From: Cristatella mucedo
Taxonomy: Eukaryota > Bryozoa > Phylactolaemata > Cristatellidae
Assembly (NCBI GenBank): GCA_009760855.2
Contig: WPIO01000163.1
Span: 637,364-701,363, forward strand
Direction of reading: 5' to 3'
DNA: 64,000 nt
The notes under the pieces are model-generated. The model was not told the DNA's origin. It saw nothing but the letters and a program-made list of their open reading frames with translations, and ran no database searches. Numbering within the stretch: the first letter of the stretch is position 1; each line of letters opens with the position of its first letter. Positions 1-11,124 of this stretch are shown piece after piece. The position numbers were made by a program, and so were the translations under genes.

Positions 1-2
1 TC

Positions 3-140
3 ACCGGCTCCGACTTTGCCTCGTCCGTCTCGCCTGAACGCCCCGACGAGAGTCATCGACGGCATCGTCATCGGTCAAATGAGCTAGCGAAAGCCGTCAA
101 CGAAAGCGGCTCATCGTCGAGCACGCACGCTGTGAAGTGA
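3..140 (+). CDS. Possible terminal coding exon of a gene running off the left edge
   Basis: An open frame of 45 codons runs from the left edge to a TGA at 138-140. The peptide is Ser/Arg/His-rich and hydrophilic (it contains SPERPDESHRRHRHRSNEL), codon third positions favour G/C, and the frame ends before a GA microsatellite and non-coding DNA. This would fit the disordered C-terminus of a host protein, but no domain is recognisable. The start is not visible, and an open frame this short could be chance in GC-rich DNA. Confidence 0.3.
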   Translation, partial: TGSDFASSVSPERPDESHRRHRHRSNELAKAVNESGSSSSTHAVK

Positions 141-970
141 TCGTAGCACTGTAGAAATATATCCAACGCGATCCCGGTAATTTCGTCGAGTTATGTGCGG
201 CGGTGCATCCCACAAGGCCGATTACGCGGACTGATTGAACAAACGAGAGCACAAGAGTGAGAAACTCGGAGAGAGTTAAAGAGAGAGAGAGAGAGAACGA
301 GTGAGAGAGAGAGAGAGAGAGAGAGATGGCTAGAGAGAGAGCGAGAGAGAGAGAGAGAGAGAGAGAGAGCGGGAGCTTATAGTAGAGAGGAAGTATCCAT
401 AATCTATTCCTGGAGAGGAGAAATCGTCGATTTCGTTTGAGAGCGGCCGCGTTTTTGGTGCGGACACCTTATGCTTATGGGCCGCTCGCCTCAGTCAACC
501 AAATGAGGTACCCGTTTTTAAGATTAGGTTAGAGCGCCAGTGCACTACAGAAACTTCTGAGACGTAAATTCACGCACTACTCCAGATTCAGTCTCCTTGC
601 CCAGGGCCTAGGACTAGTCTTGACGCCTCGCACAACGGTCATGCTAAATAATTATTTCACTTTGAAAATCGGCTCTGCGTGATGCTAAACAGCAATGATG
701 TTTGAGTAATGACTATTTAAGGTTGTCTCGCGATCTCGATACTCAGAGCTATTTTTTCCTGCAACGCCCTAGACCTGCATGGCAGTTAAGCAAAGGTCGA
801 CTGACCCTGCAGCCTCATTATTATAGCTGCACATAAGCCTTTAGCTTAACCTCCCCTCCCCACATCGCATAGCCTTGGATCTTAGCGGAGCCAGGGTATT
901 CATCTATTGGGAAAGACCTGCAAACTACTTGTGTAGGCTGCCGGAACCAAGAAGTTTTCATTTCGGCATT
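141..970. other. Non-coding stretch with a GA microsatellite, no gene recognised
   Basis: An interrupted (GA)n tract lies at about 275-372. The remainder has no convincing open frame, splice pattern or repeat that I recognise. If 3-140 is a terminal exon, the sequence just after it would be 3' UTR, but I see no AATAAA signal. Confidence 0.6.
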
Positions 971-976
971 GCTATA

Positions 977-2380
977 ATAATAACAATAATAATAATAATG
1001 TTGCACTTGATAAAGCGCCCTCAGAGAACTTAATCTCTTTCTAGGCGCTTTACATTTGCTGCAAAGTGATATGCAATTGAATAGTAAGTAAAATCATGCT
1101 TGAAAAAAACACAAAATGAATAATATGGTTAGGGGTGACATGCACAGGGTCAGCATGGAAATGTGGTTATTGGCAGCATGCACAGTGTCAGCACCCATAA
1201 GCACATCAAAAACGAATCACAGGGACCCACTAAATGCTGTCCTAAATAGGTGTGTTTTTAAGTTTCTTTTAAATGTGGTCAGGTCATGGGATGTTCTGAC
1301 GCAGGTCGGGAGGGAGTTCCAGCCTTTGGGAGCATACGAGCTGAATGCACGGTCTTCAAAGGATTTAAGGTTCGTACGAGGTATTTCCAGACTGTTGGAT
1401 TCCGAAAAGCGGGTGGTGCGATGCTTGGCCTGATGAGGGAGTATATCTGAAAGATAGGCTGGAGCCATAGAATGAAGAGACCTAAAAGTGAGCGATAAAA
1501 CCTTGAAGTCAATCCGTTGCCTCACTGGTAGCCAGTGCAGGTCGGCGAGAAGTGGAGTAATGTGGCAACTGCGACGCTCACGATAGACAAGCCTAGCTGT
1601 TAAGTTTTGCACCAGCTGCAATCACCTGATCGCACATGCTGGTAGACCAGTAAGCAGTGAGTTGCAGAAGTCGAGACGGGATGTCACGAATGCATGGACC
1701 AACTTGGACGTGGTATCCTTATCTAAACAAGCCCTAATTTTAGCAATGTTATGAAGCTGAAAATAGGCTGATTTGACTGTGGAGCTGATATGGTCGTCTA
1801 ACGAGAGGTCGCTTTGGAATATGACACCTAGATTTCGAGCTGATTCAACTGGAGATATGCTGGCAGAGCCAATTTTGAAAGTCAGCCTTTCCAATCTCTG
1901 AATCACACTGGGTTTGCCCATAACTAGAAAGTTAGTTTTATCATCCTTTAGTTTTAGAAAATTTGCTGCCATCCATGTGCGGATGCCATCAATGCATGCA
2001 GCAAGTGAGTTGAGAGAATTTGAGGTGCTCGAAGGCTGGGAGGGATCAAAGCAAAGGTACAACTGAGTGTCATCCGCATAGAAGTGAAAGCCTAGATTGT
2101 GCTTGGCAATCACATCAGCAAGAGGCAGAGTATAGACCGTGAAAAGAACCGGACCTAGCACAGAGCCCTGAGGTACTCCATATTTTAGAGGTACTTCAGA
2201 TGATCTTTGTCCATTCACGTCAATACTCTGGAGTCTCCCACTGAGATAGGACCTGAACCACTGCAGAGCAGTGCCAGTGATGCCCAGGCGAGATGAGAGG
2301 TGCTCTAGAAGAACTTTGTGATCGATGGTATCAAAAGCTGCCGAAAGATCGAGCAAAACAAGAAAAGACACTCTACCCAT
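977..2380 (-). mobile_element. LINE family A (L2/CR1 superfamily), 5'-truncated, minus strand
   Basis: On the minus strand this encodes the later half of ORF2, starting inside reverse transcriptase with LLDLSAAFDTIDHKVLL, then [10 protein letters not shown] and the catalytic FYADDTQLY box, then the C-terminal region with LHWLPV and KGWNSLPTCVR. The 3' UTR follows, with the stem-loop and a tail read as (AAT)n on the plus strand at 977-1000. The frame is broken by one CGA-to-TGA change (stop at 1622-1624); reading then continues in the same frame to about 1217. This is CpG decay rather than an indel. The 5' end at about 2380 is an abrupt truncation. The copy is inactive. Confidence 0.9.
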
Positions 2381-3944
2381 GTAGGTCAGCGATTAAGTGA
2401 AACGTTATGACGTAAAATCATAGTGTTTGTGCAAGATGAACTAGGCAGTTTTCTCATCGAGAAAAATCTAAGACATAATTTCTTCGTCGGTTGCGGTCGG
2501 TAGATGCAGCAGTAGGGGATGGTCGCTAGTCTATCGCCCGCCCCCCCCCCCCCCCCCGCCAGCTGCTGCTGCTGCGACGGCTCCACCATCTTAGCAGCAG
2601 CAGGGGGGCCGGGCGATAGACATGGCTGCGTGCACTTCGGTCTAATTAGCAGAGTTTTTGCTGTAAAGTCCGACACTTCGCGAAAGAGATCGAATTGCCC
2701 GAGTGCACTTCCCGTAATGCCACGCAAATAGCTTGGATACGACGGAAATATTCGTTACGCCAGAACAAGCTTTTTTAAACCATATTTTACATATTTCGCA
2801 AAGTGCAGGCTTCAGAGACTCGGGCAATGCACTTCGTAAGTTTAGCTTCGCGAACCAGCTGCCTGAGCAAGCACGCTCGTCGAGAAAGCTTCGATCGATG
2901 ACGCTTCGCCCACTTCCTGTCGCCATGTTGCCATGTTTAAGTAGCAGTCACTAGCGTCCAGAGAGGCGCTAGTGGCTGACTCCAGGCATTGGCCCACGCG
3001 AACCACAAAAAAAACATGCCAAGCCAAAAGGGCTATGGTATAATAAATATGTGCCAACAGAGCAGCGTTTACATTGGCGTTCGTACTAAATCTATCACCT
3101 TGACGACGCTGCCGCCTTGGTTCATTGGCGCGATGGCAGCCAGAGCCAGCGACCGATTGTTGGTCAAAATTCGTTTTGGTGCAGAGACAAGGATTCGGTT
3201 GCAGGAGGCAAGCGAACTCATCCGATATCTGATCGAACGCAATGAATAGCAAGTGCAGCCTCGAGAGGGCTTGACCCCTGAACCCTTCAAGTCCTACAAG
3301 TTAGTAGTTACGCCACACTCATCCAGCCAGATTTAGTTGACCTAAGAGCAAATTATTGATATTTTCCAAAAGATTAATGGAAAGATCGGCATGCAAATTA
3401 ACACAAAACAAGGGCAACATTGGCTTTTGTTTGATCCAATCGCAGCTGATTAATTGACCTTCTGATAACCTATGGTTTTCAAGGGCACGTTGTCACAGGT
3501 CTTCAGTAAAACACGGCTACAATGCGAAATCAAAATATTTGATACACATACAATACACTGTAAAGTATGCTAAAACCCTCAAAAAGATGTAAGGCGCTTA
3601 AGGTTACTCTTTCAAAATTTACAAAATGAGTTGAAAATGTAATCTGATGTTTCAGTCAAACTGTGAATACATTAGCAAAATACTCTATGCGGATATTTAA
3701 GGTCTTGTGCAACTATAATTACCAAACCCAAAGTCGAGATGAGCTCAACTCGATGCTTCGACAATCAAGAGAAGCTTATATTCTCAATAGCACGGCGACT
3801 AGGTATCAATTGGCCAAGGTGTAGAATTCACTTGGTACCAATGACCAATGTTGGCCAAACACTCCTGAAATAAACTGACGATGTGCAATTATGCTAACGA
3901 TGATGAAAGAGTCTGAGTTACTCTTTTTACTATCTATATCTTAC
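2381..3944. other. Unassigned region with a long inverted repeat and a dispersed repeat fragment
   Basis: Several short frames overlap on both strands, but none shows a recognisable domain. A hairpin-forming inverted repeat is at 2529-2621. Sequence at about 3350-3500 resembles 12160-12490, sharing blocks such as AAAGATCGG and CAAGGGCAACA, so it belongs to an unnamed dispersed repeat. Confidence 0.5.
2529..2621. repeat. Inverted repeat containing poly-C and CTG/CAG tracts
   Basis: The arms GTCTATCGCCCG (2529-2540) and CGGGCGATAGAC (2610-2621) are perfect 12-bp complements. Inside them, a poly-C run followed by (CTG)n on the left faces (CAG)n followed by poly-G on the right, extending the potential stem. 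The loop is about 20 bases. Confidence 0.8.
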
Positions 3945-4081
3945 TAGTATCTTTATATATATATTACTATTATCTTATATATTTACTTATATATTTTACT
4001 ATTATCTTTATACATATATATATATATGTATAAAGATAAAAGAATATACATATATATATATATATGTATAAAGATAAAAGA

Positions 4082-4147
<66 letters not shown>
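3945..4147. repeat. TA-rich microsatellite with an internal duplication
   Basis: Long (TA)n tracts carry a duplicated spacer (ATGTATAAAGATAAAAGAAT occurs twice, near 4026 and 4064). This is simple sequence without coding function; the apparent Tyr/Ile-rich reading frame is an artefact. Confidence 0.95.
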
Positions 4148-4150
<3 letters not shown>

Positions 4151-4976
4151 CTCAACCGTTAAGCTGCGAAGCCGCTCTACGGATCTTACACTAAATTAAA
4201 CTTTTATCTCAAACCAGTGATCCTCAGGCAGTGCCTTTAGAAGCGATCGAACTTCTGGCAGACCAGCAGTCATTCCAATACAAGAATCGTCGTTAACTGC
4301 TTCGAAACTTACGAAGCATAAAAATTAAAAGTAAAAGTAATAGAGCATTTTTATCGTGCCCCAGAGAACTATATATTTTCTCTTGGCATTTTACCTGGAC
4401 TGTAAGCCATTTGGCACTCTCTTTTGTCTGATAATCCAGCTAATTGCTCTCAAAATTAAGCTAATTATTGGCATTCGGAATTAGAGACTATTGAATATAT
4501 AAAATATTGAAATTAGAGACTATATAGAATTGCACTACAGAATGCCGATTCTCCGTCCCTAGATTTTGGCCATTAAACTATCTCTACCTTTCCGATAAGT
4601 TACCTACCTTCAAAACTGGTAAGAAAAAGACAGAGAAAGCCTGCGCCCACACTAAGTGGATCTGCGCTTATCAGTTAGATTGGTTTAGCATTCGAGGCCT
4701 CATCAAAAAGACGTATGCTGACATTATATTGTTTTATTCGATTCCAATCATGAGTGTAATTGCGTTTTATCTCAACACGCAACCTGCTGCAAGGTACTGT
4801 GCAAGACCAAATCTGCCAAGTACAGTGGATTGGCTAACAAAGCTCACACATGCGACTTTTCCCAGCCACCAGATGAGAATACCCCAAGAGAAGCCTTGCG
4901 GGCTTTAAATGCGTAAAGTGTAAGCAGATTTCCCTTGACTTGTGCAGGTAAAATGGGGGGCAGTTTAAGGCTTTTT
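4148..4976. other. Mostly unassigned; faint old LINE 3' tail
   Basis: At 4330-4410 the text (a 'gtgccccagagaact' block followed by 'tctcttggcattttacc') looks like a heavily decayed minus-strand family A 3' stem-loop. I recognise nothing else up to the LINE copy starting near 4977. Confidence 0.35.
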
Positions 4977-7900
4977 GTCGAACTGAAACTTGGCTGAAAT
5001 CGATGAACTGCCCGACAATTAAAGACGCTACTCCATCTGGTTTCTCGTTCTTTCACACCTCTAGATCAATCAAAACTGGAGGTGGAGTTGCTGTTATCTT
5101 GCGCTCGAAATTCAACTTAAAGCCATTGCAGTACCCTCGAAGCAGTCTTTTGAATCAATTGTCTTGGTCTCACCCGAAAACAAGCTCCCGATAGTGGCAG
5201 TAGTCTATCGCCTACAAGGTACCAAATCCTCCTTTATCTCAGATTTCTCCCATCTCATATTGATTCTGTGTGCAAGAAATCGATCCTTCCTCGTTATAGG
5301 TGATTTCAACGTTAACTTTTATAACTTATCTGACGCTTTCAGCAACTAATTTCGTGCATTGACTGACTCAATGTCTCTTGTGGCTCATATGCATGGCCCT
5401 ACCCACATCAAGAGTCACACACTCGAGCAGACTTTCTCATACAACTGCACTTTTTCTTCACCAATTATTACCAAATCCTGCTTATCTGACCACATGCAGA
5501 TAATAATAATAATAATTCACTTGATAAAGCGCCCTCAGAGAACTTAATCTCTCTCTCTAGGCGCTTTACATTTGCTGTAAAGTGAAATGCAATTGAATGG
5601 TAAGTAAAATCATGCTTGAAAAAACAAACGTAATGAATAATATGGTTAAGGGTGACATGCACAGGGTCAGCATGCAAATGTGGTTAGTGGCAGCATGCAC
5701 AGTGTCAGCACGCATAAGCACATCAAGGACGAATCGATCTACAGTGTGTGCCCACATCCTCCTCTAAAATAACCTGTGAATCGTGAAACCTCTAGACCCT
5801 TGACATCGATGCTGTCCGTGCTAGAATATCTGCTTCACGTCATCTGCTCAGTCTTCCCTCCGATCTGTCATCATTGGTAGAGAGCTATAACACGACACTA
5901 GCAGACTCGCTCGGCTAGTTTGCACCTCTGACAAAGCGCACTGTGTGCGCCCGCCCAGACGGCCTATGGTTTACCACAGACATTAAACTAGCCAGGTCTA
6001 CTAAACGAAAGCTTGAAAAAGCATACAAAAGCTCCCAACTCACTGACCATCGACAGGCATATGAAGACTACTGTAGGTCGTACCAATCGATCCTAGCAAA
6101 GGCCAAGTCTAGCTTCTATAGAAACATTTTAGAATCACAGATGCAAAATCCAAATATGCTGATGTTGACAATAAACCATCTCCTCAACCGTTCCCAGATT
6201 AGCTCTCTACCTGATGATTCTTGTGATGATCTAGCCGATCGCTTCTCTCGATTCTTTGTGCAGAAGATAGACAAGATCAGGGAATCCATCCCTGCGATGA
6301 CAACCTCCCCGCTAGAATGCTGTTCCTCGGTTCCTGGCTGCACCTCAATGTCTGCATTTAAGCAGGTCACTAGTGATCTAGTCCTAAAGTTCGTACCGCA
6401 ATCAAAGAAGACAACAAGTCCTATTCCAACTGTCCTGCTCCTACATTGCATTGATCTGCTGCTGCCATGCATAACTAACATAATTTATATGTCATTAGCC
6501 TCAGGTCATGTCCCAGCACCTTTCAAAAAGCTGTAGTCAGGCCTCTTCTCAAGAAAGCAACACTAGACCAAGAGAACTTGAGCAACTACCGCCCAGTCTC
6601 CCTTCTACCATTCCTATCAAAGACACTGGAACGGGTCATGGCAGACCAGCTGAACTCATATATCGAATCCTCACACCTTGCTAGTAAGTTCCAGTCTAGC
6701 TTTAGAGCTTATCATTCCACAGAGTCAGCATTGCTTCGGGTATACAACGACCTACTTATGAATACAGACATGGGTAGAGTGTCTCTGCTTGTTTTGCTCG
6801 ATCTTTCGGCATCTTTTGATACCATCGGTCACAAAGTTCTTCTAGAGCGCCTCTCATCTCGCCTGGGCATCACTGGCACTGCTCTGCAGTGGTTCAGGTC
6901 CTATCTCAGTGGGAGACTCCAGAGTATTGACGCGAATGGACAAAGATCATCTGAAGTACCTCTGAAATATGGAGTACCTCAGGGCTCTGTGCTAGGTCCG
7001 GTTCTTTTCACGTTTATACTCTCCCTCTTGCTGATGTGATTGCCAAGCACAATCTAGGCTTTAACTTCTATGCGGATGACACTCAGTTGTACCTTTGCTT
7101 TCAGCCCTCCCAGCCTTCGAGCACCTCAAATTCTCTAAACTCACTTGCTGCATGCATTGATGGCATCCGCACATGGATGCCAGCAAATTTTCTAAAACCA
7201 AACGATGACAAAACTAACTTACTAGTTATGGGCAAACCCAGTGTGATTCAGAGATTGGAAATGCTATCTCTGAAAATTGGCTCTGCCAGCATATCTCTTG
7301 TCAAATCAGCTCGAAATCTAGGTGTCATATTCCAAAGCGACCTCTCGTTAGACGACCATATCAGCTCCACAGTCAAATCTGCCTATTTTCAGCTTCATAA
7401 CATTGCTAAAATTCGGACTTGTTTAGATAAGGATACCACGTCCAAGTTTGTCCATGCATTCGTGACATCTCGTTTCGACTTCTGCAACTCACTGCTTACT
7501 GGCCCTACCAGCATGTGCGATCAGGCGATTGCAGCTTGTGCAAAACTCCGTAGCTAGGCTTGTCTGTCGTGAGCGTCGCAGTTGCCACATTACTCCACTT
7601 GTCGCCGACCTGCACTGGCTACCAGTCAAGCAACTTATTGACTTCAAGGTTGTGTCGCTCACTTTTAGGTCCCTTCATTCTGTGGCTCCAGCCTATCTCT
7701 CAGATATACTACCCCATAAGGCCAAGCATCGTGCCACCGCTTTTCGGAATCTAACAGTCTACAAATACCTCGTACAAACCTGAAATCCTTTGGAGACCGT
7801 GCATTTAGTTCGTATGCTCTCAAAGCCTGGAACTCCCTCCCGACCTGCATCACGACATCACCTGACTTGTCCACATTTAAAAGGAACTTTAAAAGACACC

Positions 7901-8175
7901 TATTTAGGACGGCATTTAGTGGGTCCCTGTGATTCGTCCTTGATGTGCTTATGCCTGCTGACTCTGTGCATGCTGCCACTAACCACATTTGCATGCTGAC
8001 CCTGTGCATGTCACCCCCAACCACATTAATCATTTTGTTTGTTTTTCAAGGAAGAATTTACTTTTCATTCAATTGCATTTCCCTTTGCAGCAAATATAAA
8101 GTGCATAGAAAGAGATTAAGTTATCTTCGGGCAATTTATAAAGTGCATTACTATCATTATTATTATTATTTATTA
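4977..8175 (+). mobile_element. LINE family A copy, 5'-truncated in the endonuclease, interrupted by a second A copy
   Basis: The copy begins in the APE endonuclease domain (ETWLKS, SFFHTSRSIKTGGG), continues through GDFNVNF and SDHMQ, is interrupted at 5502-5736 by an inverted A fragment, and resumes at about 5737. Reverse transcriptase follows at about 6580-7560 ([42 protein letters not shown]), then the C-terminal region, the 3' stem-loop near 8095-8140 and an ATT-type tail at about 8150-8175. It is disrupted by several frameshifts. One of them, an extra C in GGCCCTACC at about 7500, is shared with the copy at 17740-21676. Inactive. Confidence 0.9.
5502..5736 (-). mobile_element. Short inverted LINE A 3' fragment nested in another LINE A
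   Basis: An (AAT)n tail starts right after GCAGAT at 5501, followed by the minus-strand stem-loop and 3' UTR. The host LINE resumes with ATCTACAG at 5737. Comparison with the uninterrupted homologous stretch at 19222-19243 shows that about eight bases were lost at insertion and no target-site duplication was made. Confidence 0.85.
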
Positions 8176-8890
8176 ACGAGACTTTTAAACCAGCCGGTCC
8201 ATATTTTTCGCCACCCTTCAATTCAATTTCATCCGATCGCCAAAGACTCGACGCTCTGGTGAGCTTTCTCAGGCGCCGTCCACAACAATTATCGCAAGCA
8301 GAGCTTGCGAATGGCCGCAAGCTCTGCTGAATGTCCGTAAGCATGTCCGCGGAGCGACAGCTTGCCAAGATCACGTGTAAAAAAACTGAGAGAGGCTTCG
8401 CCGCGGTTGGTACACCCAGGAAAGGCGCTCACTCACTTTTCGCGGCAGGTTTGTGCAATCCAGTCTGCGTAGAGTGCTCTGCTGTTTGCTGGGGAGGAAC
8501 AACAGGAAGCAGTGCGGCTGGCTAAAGCCTGGAGGCCTCTTCGACCGAATGTAAATATAGAAGCCAGTAGATATAGAGCTCCGGAGGCGCGAAGCTCGTT
8601 CAGCTGGATAATCTGGACCGGTTTTGAGAGCGCAGCTGTACTCAAATTATTGAACAGCCTGAGGTACGAGCTGGAGGCCCAGCAGATTGCCATCTTTGCA
8701 CCTGTCTGCATGGAATTAGCTGTGGACCGTCTACAGGACTAAGGCATTCAATCTCAACTCAGGATTAACAAATAAAACGATACTAACTCTTCCAGAAGCT
8801 GTGTGATAACGATGCTCGAGCCGAAAGTATGCCACTCCTGGTGCCTGTATTGGCCCACATAAAAAGCCGTTACAAGTCTCTCTAAATTAG
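8176..8890. other. Unassigned sequence
   Basis: Moderately GC-rich with short open frames on both strands (for example 8512-8742, +), none with a recognisable domain, start context or splice site. I see no repeat family here. Confidence 0.4.
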
Positions 8891-8896
8891 GGCCTA

Positions 8897-9583
8897 TAAT
8901 AATAATAATAATTAACTTGATAACGCGCCCTCAGAGAACTTAATCTCTCTCTCTCTAGGTGTTTTACATTTGCTTTAAAGTGAAATGCAATTGAATGGTA
9001 TGTGAAATCATGCTTGAAAAACAAACGAAATGAATAATATGGTTAGGGGTGACATGCACCAGGTCAGCATGCAAATGTGGTTAGTGGCAGCATGCACAGT
9101 GTCAGAACACATAAGCACATCATAGACGAATCAAAGGGGCCCACTAAATGCTTTCCTAAATAGGTGTGTTTTTAAGTTCCTTTTAAATATGGTCAGGTCA
9201 GGGGATGTTCTGACGCAGGTCGGAAGGGAGTTCCAGGCTTTGGGAGCATATGAACTAAATGCACGGTCTCCACAGGATTTAAGGTTTGTATGAGGTATTT
9301 CTAGACTGTTTGATTCTGAAAAGCGGGTGGTATGATGCTTGGCCTGATGGGGTAGTATATCTGACAGATAGGCTGGAGCCATAGAATGAAGGGACCTAAA
9401 AGTGAGAGACAAAACCTTGAAGTCAATCCGTTGCTTTACTGGTAGCCAGTGCAGGTCGGCGAGAAGTGGAGTGATGTGGCAACTGCGACGCTCACGACAG
9501 ACAAGCCTAGCTGCAGAGTTTTGCACCAGCTGCAATCGCCTGATCGCACATGCTGGTAGGCCAGTAAGCAGTGAGTTACAGCT
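8897..9583 (-). mobile_element. LINE family A, 5'-truncated, with 6-bp target-site duplication
   Basis: The tail lies at 8897-8911, followed by the stem-loop and 3' UTR. An open minus-strand frame (about 9131-9583) covers the C-terminal region after the RT (RLVCRERRSCHITPLLADL, FGDRAFSSYAPKAWNSLPT-like). GGCCTA at 8891-8896 and again at 9584-9589 flanks the element exactly, a target-site duplication. This is a relatively young copy but lacks all catalytic domains. Confidence 0.9.
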
Positions 9584-9715
9584 GGCCTAGCATCTGCCTG
9601 CCTATCGTGCAGCAGATTAGTCAGCCTGCCGAACCTCGCTCTGATCCCTTACATGCATTCCCAGACAACCACTGCATGAGGCTTGGGGCAACCCAACTTT
9701 CTATCGTCCGGGCTA

Positions 9716-10278
9716 GAGAGCAAGAGAGAGTGAGAGAGACAGAAAGAGTAAGAGAAAAAGAGAGAGAGACAGACAGAGAAAAAGAAAGACAGAGACAGAG
9801 ACAGAGACAGAGACAGAGACGGAGACGGGAACAGAGGCAGAGACAGAGAGGGAGACAGAGAGACAGAGAGACAGAGAGACAGAGAGACAGAGAGACAGAG
9901 AGACAGAGAGACAGAGAGAGAGAGAGAGAGAGACAGAGAGACAGAGAGACAGAGAGACAGAGAGACAGAGAGACAGAGAGACAGGGGGATAGAGACACAG
10001 AGAGACAGAGACACAGAGAGACAGAGAGACAGAGACAGTGACAGAGACACAGACACAGAGACACAGACACAGAGACACAGAGACGGAGAAACGGAGAGAG
10101 ACAGAGACACAGAGACAGAGACAGAGACAGAGACACAGACAGGGACAGAGACAGAGACAGAGACAGAGACAGAGACATAGGCAGAGATAGAGAGACAGAG
10201 ACAGAGACAGAGAGAGACAGAGAGAGACAGGGAGACAGAGAGACAGAGAGACAGAGACAGAGAAAGAGAGTGAGAGTG
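9716..10278. repeat. GACAGA-type microsatellite array, first block
   Basis: Purine-rich simple sequence built from GA and GACAGA units, with (ACACAGAG)-type variants. All six frames stay open over long distances and give meaningless Arg-Glu-Thr or Ser-Leu polymers, so none is treated as a gene. Confidence 0.95.
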
Positions 10279-10280
10279 GG

Positions 10281-10496
10281 AAGCAGTAGGGGAAGTCCCA
10301 GAGTGGCAACCCTCGGGGGGGGGGCGAGCTACATCCGTTTCGGATTCTATTGCAGTTGACTAGCTTCTCTTGATCCTCATCGACGGTCGACGCATGACCC
10401 ACACATGGGCAGTTAGCACTACTGCACTAGAGCTGACAGCTAAGCATTGCCCAATCTGCTTGCAGCTAGTGGGTCACTCCCACTTCACCACAGAGG
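10281..10496. repeat. Unique spacer, copy 1 of a 588-bp composite tandem repeat
   Basis: A roughly 215-bp non-simple segment starts with AAGCAGTAGGGGAAGTCCCA, carries a poly-G run, and ends at the CAGAGGAG junction to the next array. It recurs almost unchanged at 10869-11084, offset by exactly 588 bases at both ends. The function of the spacer is unknown. Confidence 0.9.
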
Positions 10497-10866
10497 AGAG
10501 AGAGAGAGAGAGAGAGACAGAGAGACAGAGAGACAGAGAGACAGAGAGACAGAGAGACAGGGGGATAGAGACACAGAGAGACAGAGAGACAGAGAGACAG
10601 GGGGATAGAGACACAGAGAGACAGAGAGACAGAGACAGTGACAGAGACACAGACACAGACACAGAGACACAGAGACACAGAGACGAAGAGACGGAGAGAG
10701 ACAGAGACAGGGAGACAGAGACACAGACACAGACAGGGACAGAGACAGAAACAGAGACATAGGCAGAGATAGAGAGACATAGACAGAGGCAGAGAGAGAC
10801 AGGGAGACAGAGAGACAGAGAGACAGAGAGACAGAGAGACAGAGACAGAGAAAGAGAGTGAGAGGG
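10497..10866. repeat. GACAGA-type microsatellite array, second block
   Basis: Same simple-sequence composition as 9716-10278. It shares internal variants such as GGGGGATAGAGACACAG with the first block, which supports duplication of the whole spacer-plus-array unit rather than independent growth. Confidence 0.95.
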
Positions 10867-10868
10867 GG

Positions 10869-11082
10869 AAGCAGTAGGGGAAGTCCCAGAGTGGCAACCC
10901 CCGGGGGGGGGGCGAGCTGCATCCGTTTCGGATTCTATTGCAGCTGACTAGCTTCTCTTGATCCTCATCGACGGTCGACGCGTGACCCGCACATGGGCAG
11001 TTAGCACTACTGCACTAGAGCTGAGAGCTAAGCATTGCCCAATCTGGTCGCAGCTAGTGGGTCACTCCCACTTCACCACAGA

Positions 11083-11084
<2 letters not shown>
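10869..11084. repeat. Unique spacer, copy 2 of the 588-bp composite tandem repeat
   Basis: Near-identical to 10281-10496, with only scattered single-base differences (for example GCATGACCCACAC versus GCGTGACCCGCAC). This points to a fairly recent duplication. Confidence 0.9.

Positions 11085-11124
<40 letters not shown>

Noticed and set aside
3970-4155. Tyr/Ile-rich frame across the TA microsatellite
   Set aside because: Pure simple-sequence artefact; the same holds for the frames at 23571-23762 and 25989-26399.
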